Shown here: in pieces, positions 8,906 to 18,037 of the stretch | Numbering within the stretch: the stretch's first letter is position 1 | How the letters are laid out: each line of letters begins with the position of its first letter | Source of the DNA: Sinomonas atrocyanea | Lineage (GTDB): Bacteria > Actinomycetota > Actinomycetes > Actinomycetales > Micrococcaceae | Assembly: GCF_030812675.1 (NCBI RefSeq) | Contig: NZ_JAUSTE010000012.1 | Coordinates: 62,001-126,000, forward strand | Reading direction: 5' to 3' | DNA length: 64,000 bases | Program-made: the position numbers and the translations under genes | Notes under the pieces: generated by a model | What the model was told of the DNA's origin: nothing | Databases searched by the model: none | What the model saw: the letters and a program-made list of their open reading frames with translations, nothing else

Positions 8906-9859
8906 GTGAGCCGTGCACGCCGCGACGCTGCGCTCGGCGTCGCCTGCGTGCTCGGTGCATCCGTGCTGTGGGGCACCACCGGCACGGCGTCCGCGCTCGC
9001 CCCGTCCGTGACGCCGCTCGCCGTGGGCGCGGCGTCCATGGGGTTCGGCGGCCTCCTGCTCGCCGCGACCGCCCACCGGCAGCTTGCCCGGCACCGGCGC
9101 ACGCTGGTCCGCTCCTGGCCCGCCATCGCGGCGGGAGGAGCGGCGGTGCTCGCCTACGCGCTCACCTTCTACTCCTCGATGCGCCTCGCCGGCGTCGCGG
9201 TCGGCGCCGCCGTGTCGATCGGCGGCGCCCCCGTCGCCGCCGCGCTGCTCGAGCGCCTCGTCGACGGGCGGCCCCTCTCCGGCCGGTGGGCCGCCGGGGC
9301 GGCCGCCGGGATCAGCGGCGCGGTGCTCCTGTGCCTCTCCCGGGCAGCAGGCAGCGCGCCCGGGGCGCACGGAGCAGCCCAGACGCTGGCGGGGGTCGCG
9401 CTGGGAGCCGCGGCCGCGGCGTCGTACGCCCTCTACTCGTTCACGTGCCATCGGCTGATCCGGGCCGGCATCGGCTCCCGTGCCGCCGTGGGGGCCACGT
9501 TCGCCCTCGCGGCGCTGGGGCTGCTCGTGGTGCTCGCCTTCACCGGCGGGGCCTTCCTCGCCTCCTGGGGCAATGTCGCCGTGGGCGCCTACCTCGCCGT
9601 CGTGCCGATGTTCCTGGGCTACCTGCTGTTCGGCTGGGGCCTGGCCCGCGTCCCGGCCAGCGTCGCCACCACGGCGTCCCTGGCCGAGCCGGTGGTCGCC
9701 GCCGTCCTCGCCGTCGCGGTGGTGGGGGAGCGGCTGCCGCCCGCGGGCTGGGCGGGGATGGCGCTGATCGTGGCGGGCCTCGCCGTGCTCACTGTGCCCG
9801 TCCCCGCGCTGGCGGGGCGGCGTCGTGTATCCGCGGACGCGCCGAGAGTGGAGGGATAG
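8906..9859 (+). CDS. EamA/DMT family transporter
   Basis: 317 residues, about ten hydrophobic segments forming two EamA repeats (SVLWGTTGTASALAP in the first; PMFLGYLLFGWGLARVPASVATTASLAEPVVA in the second). Drug/metabolite exporters of this class move amino acids or small metabolites across the inner membrane; the substrate is unknown. The GTG at 8906 is chosen over an in-frame ATG at 8849 because GGAAGG (8894-8899) lies 6 nt upstream and the extra residues are not membrane-like. It is followed after 2 bp by the PHP gene, so the two are probably co-transcribed. Confidence 0.85.
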   Translation: MSRARRDAALGVACVLGASVLWGTTGTASALAPSVTPLAVGAASMGFGGLLLAATAHRQLARHRRTLVRSWPAIAAGGAAVLAYALTFYSSMRLAGVAVGAAVSIGGAPVAAALLERLVDGRPLSGRWAAGAAAGISGAVLLCLSRAAGSAPGAHGAAQTLAGVALGAAAAASYALYSFTCHRLIRAGIGSRAAVGATFALAALGLLVVLAFTGGAFLASWGNVAVGAYLAVVPMFLGYLLFGWGLARVPASVATTASLAEPVVAAVLAVAVVGERLPPAGWAGMALIVAGLAVLTVPVPALAGRRRVSADAPRVEG

Positions 9860-9861
9860 CA

Positions 9862-10887
9862 ATGGACCCCGTCGAGGCGCTCCGCGAGATCGCGTTCTGG
9901 CTCGAGCGAGAGCAGGCCGAGACCTACCGGGTCAGGGCCTTCCGATCGGCCGCCGGCATCGTGGCCGCCATGCCGGCGGACGAGGTGGCCTCGCGCGCAC
10001 GTGGCGGCAGCCTGCGGCGGGTCAAGGGGATCGGCGAGCGCACCTATACCGTGATCCGCGAGGCGGTCGACGGCGGGGTCCCCGCCTACCTCGGCGAGCT
10101 CAGGGAGCGGGCGGCCGCGCCCCTGGCCGAGGGCGGCGAGGGGATCCGCGGGCAGCTGCGCGGCGACCTGCACGCGCACTCCGACTGGTCCGACGGCGGC
10201 TCCCCGCTGGCCGAGATGGCCGAGGCAGCCCGCTGGCTCGGCCGCGAGTACCAGGCCCTCACCGACCATTCGCCGAGCCTGACCATCGCGCACGGGCTCG
10301 ACGCCGAACGGCTCCGTCGGCAGATCGACGCCGTGGCCGAGGCGAACGCGTCACCCGACGTGGAAGGATTCCGGCTGCTCACCGGCATCGAGGTGGACAT
10401 CCTCGAGGACGGCGCCCTGGACCAGACGCCGGAGCTGCTCGGCCGCCTCGACGTCGTGGTCGCGAGCGTGCACTCCAAACTCCGCTCGGAGTCCGGCCCG
10501 ATGACGCGGCGCATGCTCGCCGCGGTCGAGGACCCCCACACGGACGTGCTCGGCCACTGCACGGGCCGCCTGCTGCGCGGAGGCCGCGGCCCGCGCCCGG
10601 AGTCCCAGTTCGACGCCGAGCGGGTGTTCGCCGCGTGCGCCGAGGCGGGCGTCGCCGTCGAGATCAACTCCCGTCCCGAGCGGCAGGATCCCCCCGACCG
10701 GCTCATCCAGACCGCGCTCGACGCCGGCTGCCTCTTCAGCATCGACAGCGACGCCCACGCGCCGGGCCAGCTGGACTTCCTCCAGTACGGCGCCGCGCGC
10801 GCCGAGGCGAACGGAGTCCCGGCCGAGAGGATCGTCACGACGTGGCCGCTCGAGGACCTGCTCGACTGGACCGGCAGGCGGCGCTGA
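9862..10887 (+). CDS. PHP-domain phosphoesterase with PolX-type helix-hairpin-helix N-terminus
   Basis: 341 residues. Residues 1-85 resemble the PolX 8-kDa domain (EQAETYRVRAFRSAAGIV) and helix-hairpin-helix (RRVKGIGERTYTVIREA). Residues from about 100 form a PHP metal-dependent phosphoesterase (GDLHAHSDWSDGG, TDHSPS, GIEVDIL, VVASVHS, SDAHAPGQLDF). The nucleotidyltransferase palm of bacterial DNA polymerase X is absent, so it cannot be a polymerase; a 3'-5' nuclease or AP-site end-processing role is a reasonable inference. GAGGG (9851-9855) provides the ribosome-binding site. Confidence 0.82.
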   Translation: MDPVEALREIAFWLEREQAETYRVRAFRSAAGIVAAMPADEVASRARGGSLRRVKGIGERTYTVIREAVDGGVPAYLGELRERAAAPLAEGGEGIRGQLRGDLHAHSDWSDGGSPLAEMAEAARWLGREYQALTDHSPSLTIAHGLDAERLRRQIDAVAEANASPDVEGFRLLTGIEVDILEDGALDQTPELLGRLDVVVASVHSKLRSESGPMTRRMLAAVEDPHTDVLGHCTGRLLRGGRGPRPESQFDAERVFAACAEAGVAVEINSRPERQDPPDRLIQTALDAGCLFSIDSDAHAPGQLDFLQYGAARAEANGVPAERIVTTWPLEDLLDWTGRRR

Positions 10888-10956
10888 CCGCCGCTGCGGT
10901 TTGGCGCCCCCGCCCGCGGGTAGGCGACGGGCATGCCGACCAGCAGGAGGAACATC

Positions 10957-11754
10957 ATGCCCTTCGAACCGCGCACCGCCATCGTCACCGGCTCGGACTC
11001 CGGGATCGGCCGCGCCACCGCCGTCGCGCTCGCCGAGGCGGGGCTCGACGTCGGCATCACCTGGCACACTGACCGGGACGGCGCCGCGCGCACCGCCGAC
11101 GCCGTCCGCGCGGCCGGCCGGCGCGCCGTCGTCGAGCAGCTCGACGCCTCAGACGCCCCGCGCTGCGCGGACACCGTGGACACGCTCGCGGACCAGCTCG
11201 GGCGGCTCGACGTCTTCGTCAACAACGCGGGCACGGGGGCCAACGTGCCCTTCCTCGAGATGGACTACGGGCGCTGGCGCGGGATCGTCGCGACCGACCT
11301 CGACGGACCCTTCATATGCCTCCAGCGCGCCGCACGCCGGATGGTCGCCCAGGGCGCCGGGGGGCGCCTGATCGCGGTCACGAGCGTGCACGAGCACCAG
11401 CCGCGCGTGGGGTCCTCCGCCTACGACGCCGCCAAGCACGGCCTCGGCGGCCTCATCAAGACCATGGCGCTCGAGCTCGGGGCCGAGGGGATCACCGCCA
11501 ACTCCGTGGCCCCGGGGGAGATCGCCACGCCGATGACGGGGCAGGAGGACGAGGACCCGCGCACGGTCCACCGCCCGGGCGTGCCGCTCGGCCGGCCCGG
11601 CGACGCCCGCGAGGTCGCGGCCGTCATAGCGTTCCTCGCCTCGCCCGCGTCCGCCTACGTGACGGGAGCCTCGTGGACGGTCGACGGCGGGATGCTGCAG
11701 ATGGGCCCGCAGGCGGGGTCCCACCTCAGCGACGACGCCTGGCGCAAGGGGTAG
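10957..11754 (+). CDS. Short-chain dehydrogenase/reductase
   Basis: 265 residues. The classical SDR motifs are present: TGSDSGIG cofactor loop, NNAG, catalytic Ser plus YDAAK, and the C-terminal ASPASAYVTGASWTVDGG. The enzyme should oxidise or reduce a small alcohol/ketone with NAD(P)H; the substrate is unknown. The start at 10957 is preferred over an ATG at 10933 because AGGAGG (10945-10950) is spaced 6 nt from it. It stands alone between the PHP gene and a tiny gene on the same strand. Confidence 0.9.
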   Translation: MPFEPRTAIVTGSDSGIGRATAVALAEAGLDVGITWHTDRDGAARTADAVRAAGRRAVVEQLDASDAPRCADTVDTLADQLGRLDVFVNNAGTGANVPFLEMDYGRWRGIVATDLDGPFICLQRAARRMVAQGAGGRLIAVTSVHEHQPRVGSSAYDAAKHGLGGLIKTMALELGAEGITANSVAPGEIATPMTGQEDEDPRTVHRPGVPLGRPGDAREVAAVIAFLASPASAYVTGASWTVDGGMLQMGPQAGSHLSDDAWRKG

Positions 11755-11817
11755 ACCGGTCTGCATCTGGGGTGTTGGGTGCATCACAGAAGGACCGCCT
11801 CTGCGTACCGGTCTAGC

Positions 11818-11823
11818 TATGAT
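11818..11823 (+). promoter_or_regulatory. Candidate -10 element for the 58-residue gene
   Basis: TATGAT is a near-consensus -10 hexamer in otherwise GC-rich DNA, 65 bp upstream of the small gene at 11889. No good -35 is visible. AGACCGGTCT at the SDR stop codon and ACCGGTCTA just before this hexamer share ACCGGTCT. Confidence 0.45.
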
Positions 11824-11888
11824 GGCGGGGCAGGCTCAACGAGGAGGCTGCCAGGGCCACCCCTGATACCAGAGAAGGCATTCAGCGC

Positions 11889-12065
11889 ATGACTTTCGAC
11901 TCTCATTCCGTGACCCTCAAGATCTGGGACCCCTCGACCGTCGACCACACGCTCGAGGAGGCCATCTCGCACGTGTCCACACTCGCCGGGGCGCACCGCG
12001 ACCACGTCAAGGTCAGCCGCAGCGGTCCGGACGTCTTCACCGTCCATGTCGGGGACCTCGCCTGA
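11889..12065 (+). CDS. Small 58-residue protein of unknown function
   Basis: An ATG-to-TGA frame of 58 codons starting MTFDSHSVTLKIWDPSTV and ending VFTVHVGDLA. Third codon positions are almost all G or C, as in neighbouring real genes. The predicted layout is strand-helix-strand with a central EEAISHVSTLAGAHRDHV helix. A purine-rich AGAGAAGG lies 10 nt upstream, and a TATGAT hexamer about 65 bp upstream could be its promoter. I do not recognise a family. Confidence 0.6.
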   Translation: MTFDSHSVTLKIWDPSTVDHTLEEAISHVSTLAGAHRDHVKVSRSGPDVFTVHVGDLA

Positions 12066-12184
12066 GCGAAGCCCCTCGGAGGATCTGACCGGGGCGCCGT
12101 TCCAGCACAGCTGGGGCGGCGCCTCCCGCATGTCGGGGCCAATGGCACTTCCGCGGCCGGCCGCCCGGGGGAGACGGTGGGGGC

Positions 12185-13240
12185 ATGGCCGGAGCCGGCA
12201 CCGGAGGCGACCACGGCGCACGACGGCGCCGGGCCCGCTCGCGCGTGCTGCTCGCCGCCGCGGCGCTCCTCGTACTGGTCGGCTCGGCCGTCGGCTGGTT
12301 CGCGCTCACCCGTCCGCCGGGTACGGGGCCCGGTGCGTCCCCCACCGCCTCGATGCGCCCCACAGCGAGCGCCAGCGCGACGGCTGCCGCCTCGCTGCCC
12401 GACCTGGGCCCTGGCGCCCTGAACATCCTGCTCATCGGCAGCGACATCCGCGGCAGCGCCCGGGACGCCCTCGCGCGCCAGGCCGCCTCCGGCGGCACCG
12501 CCGACCAGCGGGCCGACATGATGATGCTCCTGCACGTCCAGGCTGACCACCGCCGGCTGTTTGGGATCTCGATCATGCGCGATACGTGGGTGACGGTGCC
12601 CGGGCACGGGGAATCCAAGATCAACGCGAGCCTCGCCCTCGGCGGGCCGTCGCTCGCCGCCGCGACCGTCGGCTCGATCCTCTCGGTCCACATCGACCAC
12701 TGGGCCCTGCTGGACTTCGACGGCTTCACGGCGATCACGGACGCACTCGGCGGGGTCGACGTCGACGTGCCGGTCGCGTTCACCGCGACGTTCGGCACCC
12801 ACCACGCCTTCACGCGCGGCGTCAACCACCTCGACGGCCGGGCGGCCCTCGAGTTCGTGCGCGAGCGCTACGCCTTCCCCGACGGCGACTACCAGCGCGT
12901 GCGCGACCAGCAGGCCTTCGTCCGCTCCGTCATCGCCGAGCTCCTCGCCCAGGGGCGCGTGGGGAACCCCGCCGGGGTGCTCGCCCTGATCGGGCTCGCC
13001 GGCCCGCACCTCGTCACGGACCCGGGACTCGGGGCAGACGGCCTGGCCGTTCTCGCGTTCGGGCTGCGGCACGTGGATCCGTCGTCGGACGTCTTCTTCA
13101 CGCTGCCGACGTCCGGCACGGGCACCTCACCTGACGGGCAGTCCATCGTGATCGCGGACCGGGCCGGAATGGCCGCCGTGGCAGCGGCGCTCGCCACCGA
13201 CAGCCTCGGGCAGTACGCCGCCCTCCACGGCCTCTCCTAG
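12185..13240 (+). CDS. LytR-CpsA-Psr (LCP) family protein
   Basis: 351 residues. A short basic cytoplasmic tail, one membrane segment (about residues 20-40) and a Ser/Thr/Ala-rich linker precede an LCP catalytic domain (NILLIGSDIRG, ISIMRDTWVTVPGHGESKIN, GGVDVDVPVAF, EFVRERYAFPDGDYQRVRDQQAF). LCP enzymes attach teichoic acid or arabinogalactan-type polymers to peptidoglycan outside the cell. Unlike the second LCP protein in this window it has no C-terminal LytR_C domain. A GGTGGGGG purine run sits directly before the ATG. Confidence 0.88.
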   Translation: MAGAGTGGDHGARRRRARSRVLLAAAALLVLVGSAVGWFALTRPPGTGPGASPTASMRPTASASATAAASLPDLGPGALNILLIGSDIRGSARDALARQAASGGTADQRADMMMLLHVQADHRRLFGISIMRDTWVTVPGHGESKINASLALGGPSLAAATVGSILSVHIDHWALLDFDGFTAITDALGGVDVDVPVAFTATFGTHHAFTRGVNHLDGRAALEFVRERYAFPDGDYQRVRDQQAFVRSVIAELLAQGRVGNPAGVLALIGLAGPHLVTDPGLGADGLAVLAFGLRHVDPSSDVFFTLPTSGTGTSPDGQSIVIADRAGMAAVAAALATDSLGQYAALHGLS

Positions 13241-13276
13241 CCGGTTCCCGGCCCGGCTCCCGCCTACACTGGCCCC

Positions 13277-15646
<2,370 letters not shown>

Positions 15647-15656
15647 GCGTCCTCGG

Positions 15657-15935
15657 CTAGGCCGTCGCGTACCGCCCGGAGCGCTCGGCCCGGGCGCGTG
15701 CCTTGGCCGCTTCCTCGTCGCGGTTCTTCGGCGGGGTCGTGGCCACCAGATCGTCGAGCAGGTGCGCGGTGATGTGCGCGATCTCGGCGACGGCGTGATC
15801 GAACGCGTCCTGGTTGGCCTTGGAAGGCTTCGTGGTGCCCGCGATCTTGCGCACGTACTGCAGGGCCGCTGCGTGGACCTCCTCCGAGGTGGCCGCAGGC
15901 TCGAAGTTGTGGAGGGTGTGGATGTTCCGGCACAT
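15657..15935 (-). CDS. DUF2277 family protein
   Basis: 92 residues beginning MCRNIHTLHNFEPAAT, the hallmark of the DUF2277 family, followed by a helical region (EEVHAAALQYVRKIAG) and a charged C-terminal tail. The start is chosen at MCRNIHTL because upstream codons are unlike the family. The gene is convergent with the UvrA-like gene. Family function is unknown. Confidence 0.85.
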   Translation of the reverse strand: MCRNIHTLHNFEPAATSEEVHAAALQYVRKIAGTTKPSKANQDAFDHAVAEIAHITAHLLDDLVATTPPKNRDEEAAKARARAERSGRYATA

Positions 15936-16084
15936 GCCTCGACGATACGCGGCAGGGCCGCCTGGGTCACTGGTGCACAGACGCCCGGGTGCCGTGTCCG
16001 TCGGCTGTTCTGTCGGTCCGGTGCGGGACACTGGCGGCAGGCGATGGACTCGTCGCCGGGGGAGCACCGAGGAAGGCACAGACC

Positions 16085-16246
16085 ATGGGATTCATCTTCC
16101 GCAGGACCGCGAAGCTCGGGAAGAACACGCGGCTGAACATCTCCAAGAGCGGGGCCTCGGTCAGCCGGCGGATCGGCCCGGTGACGGTCAACAGCCGCGG
16201 CAGGATCAGGATCAGGCTCGGCAAGGGCCTGTCCTGGAGGCTGTGA
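16085..16246 (+). CDS. DUF4236-like small basic protein
   Basis: 53 residues with the pattern GFIFRRTAKLGKNTRLNISKSGASVS at the N-terminus, typical of DUF4236 domains, which are often N-terminal to longer proteins; here it stands alone and ends RLGKGLSWRL. It is very basic (many Arg/Lys). GAGGAAGG lies about 8 nt upstream of the ATG. Function unknown. Confidence 0.7.
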   Translation: MGFIFRRTAKLGKNTRLNISKSGASVSRRIGPVTVNSRGRIRIRLGKGLSWRL

Positions 16247-16349
16247 CTGGCCAGACGGGCGTGCGCGGGACCTTCTTCGGCCCTACTCGTCCACCCGGCG
16301 CGGCGGTGCGCTGGCAGGGCAATCCCTGCACGCGGAAGGACTGGTCATC

Positions 16350-17654
16350 ATGGGCGACGCAGCGGTACCGGATGCCTTCGCGCCGGAGGACGGCCGGCTT
16401 GGTCTGGGGGACCCCGACTTCCCCCAGCACGCCTTCGAGCGCTACGCGGCCCTGCGCGCCGCCTGCCCTGTCCACCGTGCGCTGCTCGCAGACAGCACGC
16501 TCGGGTCGGTGCCGGCGCCCCTCCGCGATCGCCCGCTCTGGGCGGTGACCGGATACGACGCCGCGGTGGCCGCGCTGGTCGACGAACGCCTCAGCGTGGA
16601 TCCACACACCGGGTTCACCGCTGAGGACCTCGCGGCGATGCCTGGCGGGAACGAGCCCGAGACGCGCGTGCTCCTGCGCACCATGCTCTCGGTGGACCCG
16701 CCTGAACACACCAGGCTGCGCAAGCTGGTGCAGCCGAGCTTCACCGCGCGGGCGATCGCGGCGTGGGCGCCGCGGATCCAGCAGATCGCCGACCGCCTCC
16801 TCGACGCCGCCGAGGCGGGGGCCGCAGCCCGTGGCGAGGCCGCTCCCCGGCGGGGGCTCGAACTCGTGTCCGCCTACGCGTATCCGCTTCCCATTGCGGT
16901 GATCTTCGAGCTCCTGGGCATCCCGGAATCGGACCGTTCCCGCGTCCACGGGTGGACCGAGGATCTGTTCCGCTCGGGCCTGGAGCCCGACGGGCGCATG
17001 GCCGCCGGCATGCGTGCGTTCGCCGCCTACGGCCGGGAGCTTGTCGCCGCCAAGACGGCCGCACCGGGGGAGGACCTGCTCACACAGCTGGTGCACGCCG
17101 CCCAGGACGGCGACAGCCTGGACCAGGACGAGCTGGTGGCGATGATCTTCCTGCTGATCCTTGCCGGGCATGTCACCACGGTGAACCTGATCGCCTCCGC
17201 CGCGTACGCCCTGCTCACCCATCCGGATCAGCGGGCCCTGCTGGCGGACGACCCCGACCTCGTTGACGGCGCGATCGAGGAGACGCTGCGATGCTGGGGG
17301 CCGGCCGAACTTGCCAGCGAGCGGTACGCCCTCGAAGACCTCGAGCTGAGCGGGATCGACGTCCGGCGCGGCGATCTGGTGCTGCCGATCCTCGCAGCCG
17401 CCGACCGGGATCCGGCGCGGTTCGCCGACCCCGACCGGTTCGACCTTGCCCGCCCGGATGCCCGTCGCCACCTGGCGTTCGGCAAGGGGGTGCACGCCTG
17501 CCTCGGCGCGCCGTTGGCCCGGCTCGAGGGCCGGATCGCCGTGGGGACATTGTTCAGGCGCTGCCCGGATCTCCGGCTCGCAGTCCCTGCCGAGCAGATC
17601 CGCCAGAGAGCCATGCCCTTGCGCGGAATCGATGCTCTGCCGCTGACGTACTGA
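16350..17654 (+). CDS. Cytochrome P450
   Basis: 434 residues. Canonical P450 signatures are present: I-helix AGHVTT (272-277), K-helix EETLR (E311, R314) and the heme-binding loop FGKGVHACLG with axial Cys384. It is a soluble bacterial class I type without a membrane anchor, so it needs a ferredoxin and reductase, which are not encoded nearby. Substrate unknown. It is the last gene before the putative dif site, 95 bp upstream of it. No clear ribosome-binding site; the start follows GACTGGTCATC. Confidence 0.93.
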   Translation: MGDAAVPDAFAPEDGRLGLGDPDFPQHAFERYAALRAACPVHRALLADSTLGSVPAPLRDRPLWAVTGYDAAVAALVDERLSVDPHTGFTAEDLAAMPGGNEPETRVLLRTMLSVDPPEHTRLRKLVQPSFTARAIAAWAPRIQQIADRLLDAAEAGAAARGEAAPRRGLELVSAYAYPLPIAVIFELLGIPESDRSRVHGWTEDLFRSGLEPDGRMAAGMRAFAAYGRELVAAKTAAPGEDLLTQLVHAAQDGDSLDQDELVAMIFLLILAGHVTTVNLIASAAYALLTHPDQRALLADDPDLVDGAIEETLRCWGPAELASERYALEDLELSGIDVRRGDLVLPILAAADRDPARFADPDRFDLARPDARRHLAFGKGVHACLGAPLARLEGRIAVGTLFRRCPDLRLAVPAEQIRQRAMPLRGIDALPLTY

Positions 17655-17749
17655 AACCCATGAACTCGAGCAGCGATGGGCTCGCCAGCCTGCGCTGCAC
17701 ACGCCGGGAATCCTCGGCCGGCGCGGCATCGCTCCTCTTTCGCCCATCG

Positions 17750-17777
17750 CGCGCCGATAATCGACATTATGTCAACT
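17750..17777 (+). other. dif: Putative chromosome-dimer-resolution site (dif)
   Basis: An 11-6-11 layout: XerC-type arm CGCGCCGATAA (17750-17760), centre TCGACA (17761-17766), XerD-type arm TTATGTCAACT (17767-17777). Compared with the E. coli arms GGTGCGCATAA and TTATGTTAAAT, 7 of 11 and 9 of 11 positions match, and the inner ATAA...TTAT symmetry and 6-bp spacer are preserved. It lies in a gene-free gap and gene orientation shifts across it (11/17 on + to the left, 29/42 on - to the right). The sequence match is seen directly; function as the XerCD crossover site at the terminus is inferred. Confidence 0.85.
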
Positions 17778-17908
17778 AATGGCTCGGAGGGCTGCCGAGC
17801 GCACCGGCTGCATCGTTCCGCCGCTTCCCCGATGCTCCGCGGCGTCGGGCCGCGCCCGGCCGCCCCCGGGACCCCCGTCGGAGCGCAGCCCTGAAAACCC
17901 GGAAATCG

Positions 17909-17926
17909 GCGAGAGGTACCTCTCGC
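17909..17926. repeat. 18-bp perfect palindrome near dif
   Basis: GCGAGAGGT directly followed by its reverse complement ACCTCTCGC, 131 bp right of the dif-like site and 46 bp left of the XerD half-site, then GGTTTTGTG. It could be a dimeric protein operator or fold into a small hairpin with a GTAC loop. No adjacent gene starts here. Confidence 0.6.
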
Positions 17927-17972
17927 GGTTTTGTGGCCCCGCGCGGGCGGCGCGTTCTTCGGGGCCCGTCGA

Positions 17973-17983
17973 TTATGTCAACT
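17973..17983 (+). repeat. Second copy of the XerD arm (dif half-site)
   Basis: TTATGTCAACT is identical to the XerD arm of the dif-like site; with the preceding A the two copies share 12 bp, in the same orientation, 206 bp apart. The sequence where a XerC arm would lie (TCTTCGGGGCC) does not match, so it is a half-site only. Confidence 0.6.
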
Positions 17984-18037
17984 GCGCCGGAATCAGCCGG
18001 TGGGAGTTCGTGTTCGATTCGCACGGCGGAGACCGCC

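Larger units (their letters stand above)
17655..18037. other. Gene-free stretch holding dif-like sequences
   Basis: 383 bp between the P450 stop and the sigma-factor stop. It contains a 28-bp dif-like site, an 18-bp palindrome and a second copy of the XerD arm, annotated separately. A 94-codon open frame at 17779-18063 has no recognisable protein character. GGCGG-AGA-CCGCC (about 18025-18037), next to the sigma-gene stop, could be a weak terminator for that gene. The stretch includes several AT-rich patches unusual for this sequence. Confidence 0.7.

Noticed and set aside
11753-11762. AGACCGGTCT palindrome at the SDR stop codon
   Set aside because: A 10-bp palindrome in GC-rich DNA is unremarkable; ACCGGTCT recurs once nearby but there is no wider symmetry.
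18008-18026. tRNA T-arm-like sequence (GTTCGATTC context)
   Set aside because: No matching acceptor stem or anticodon arm upstream within 80 bases.
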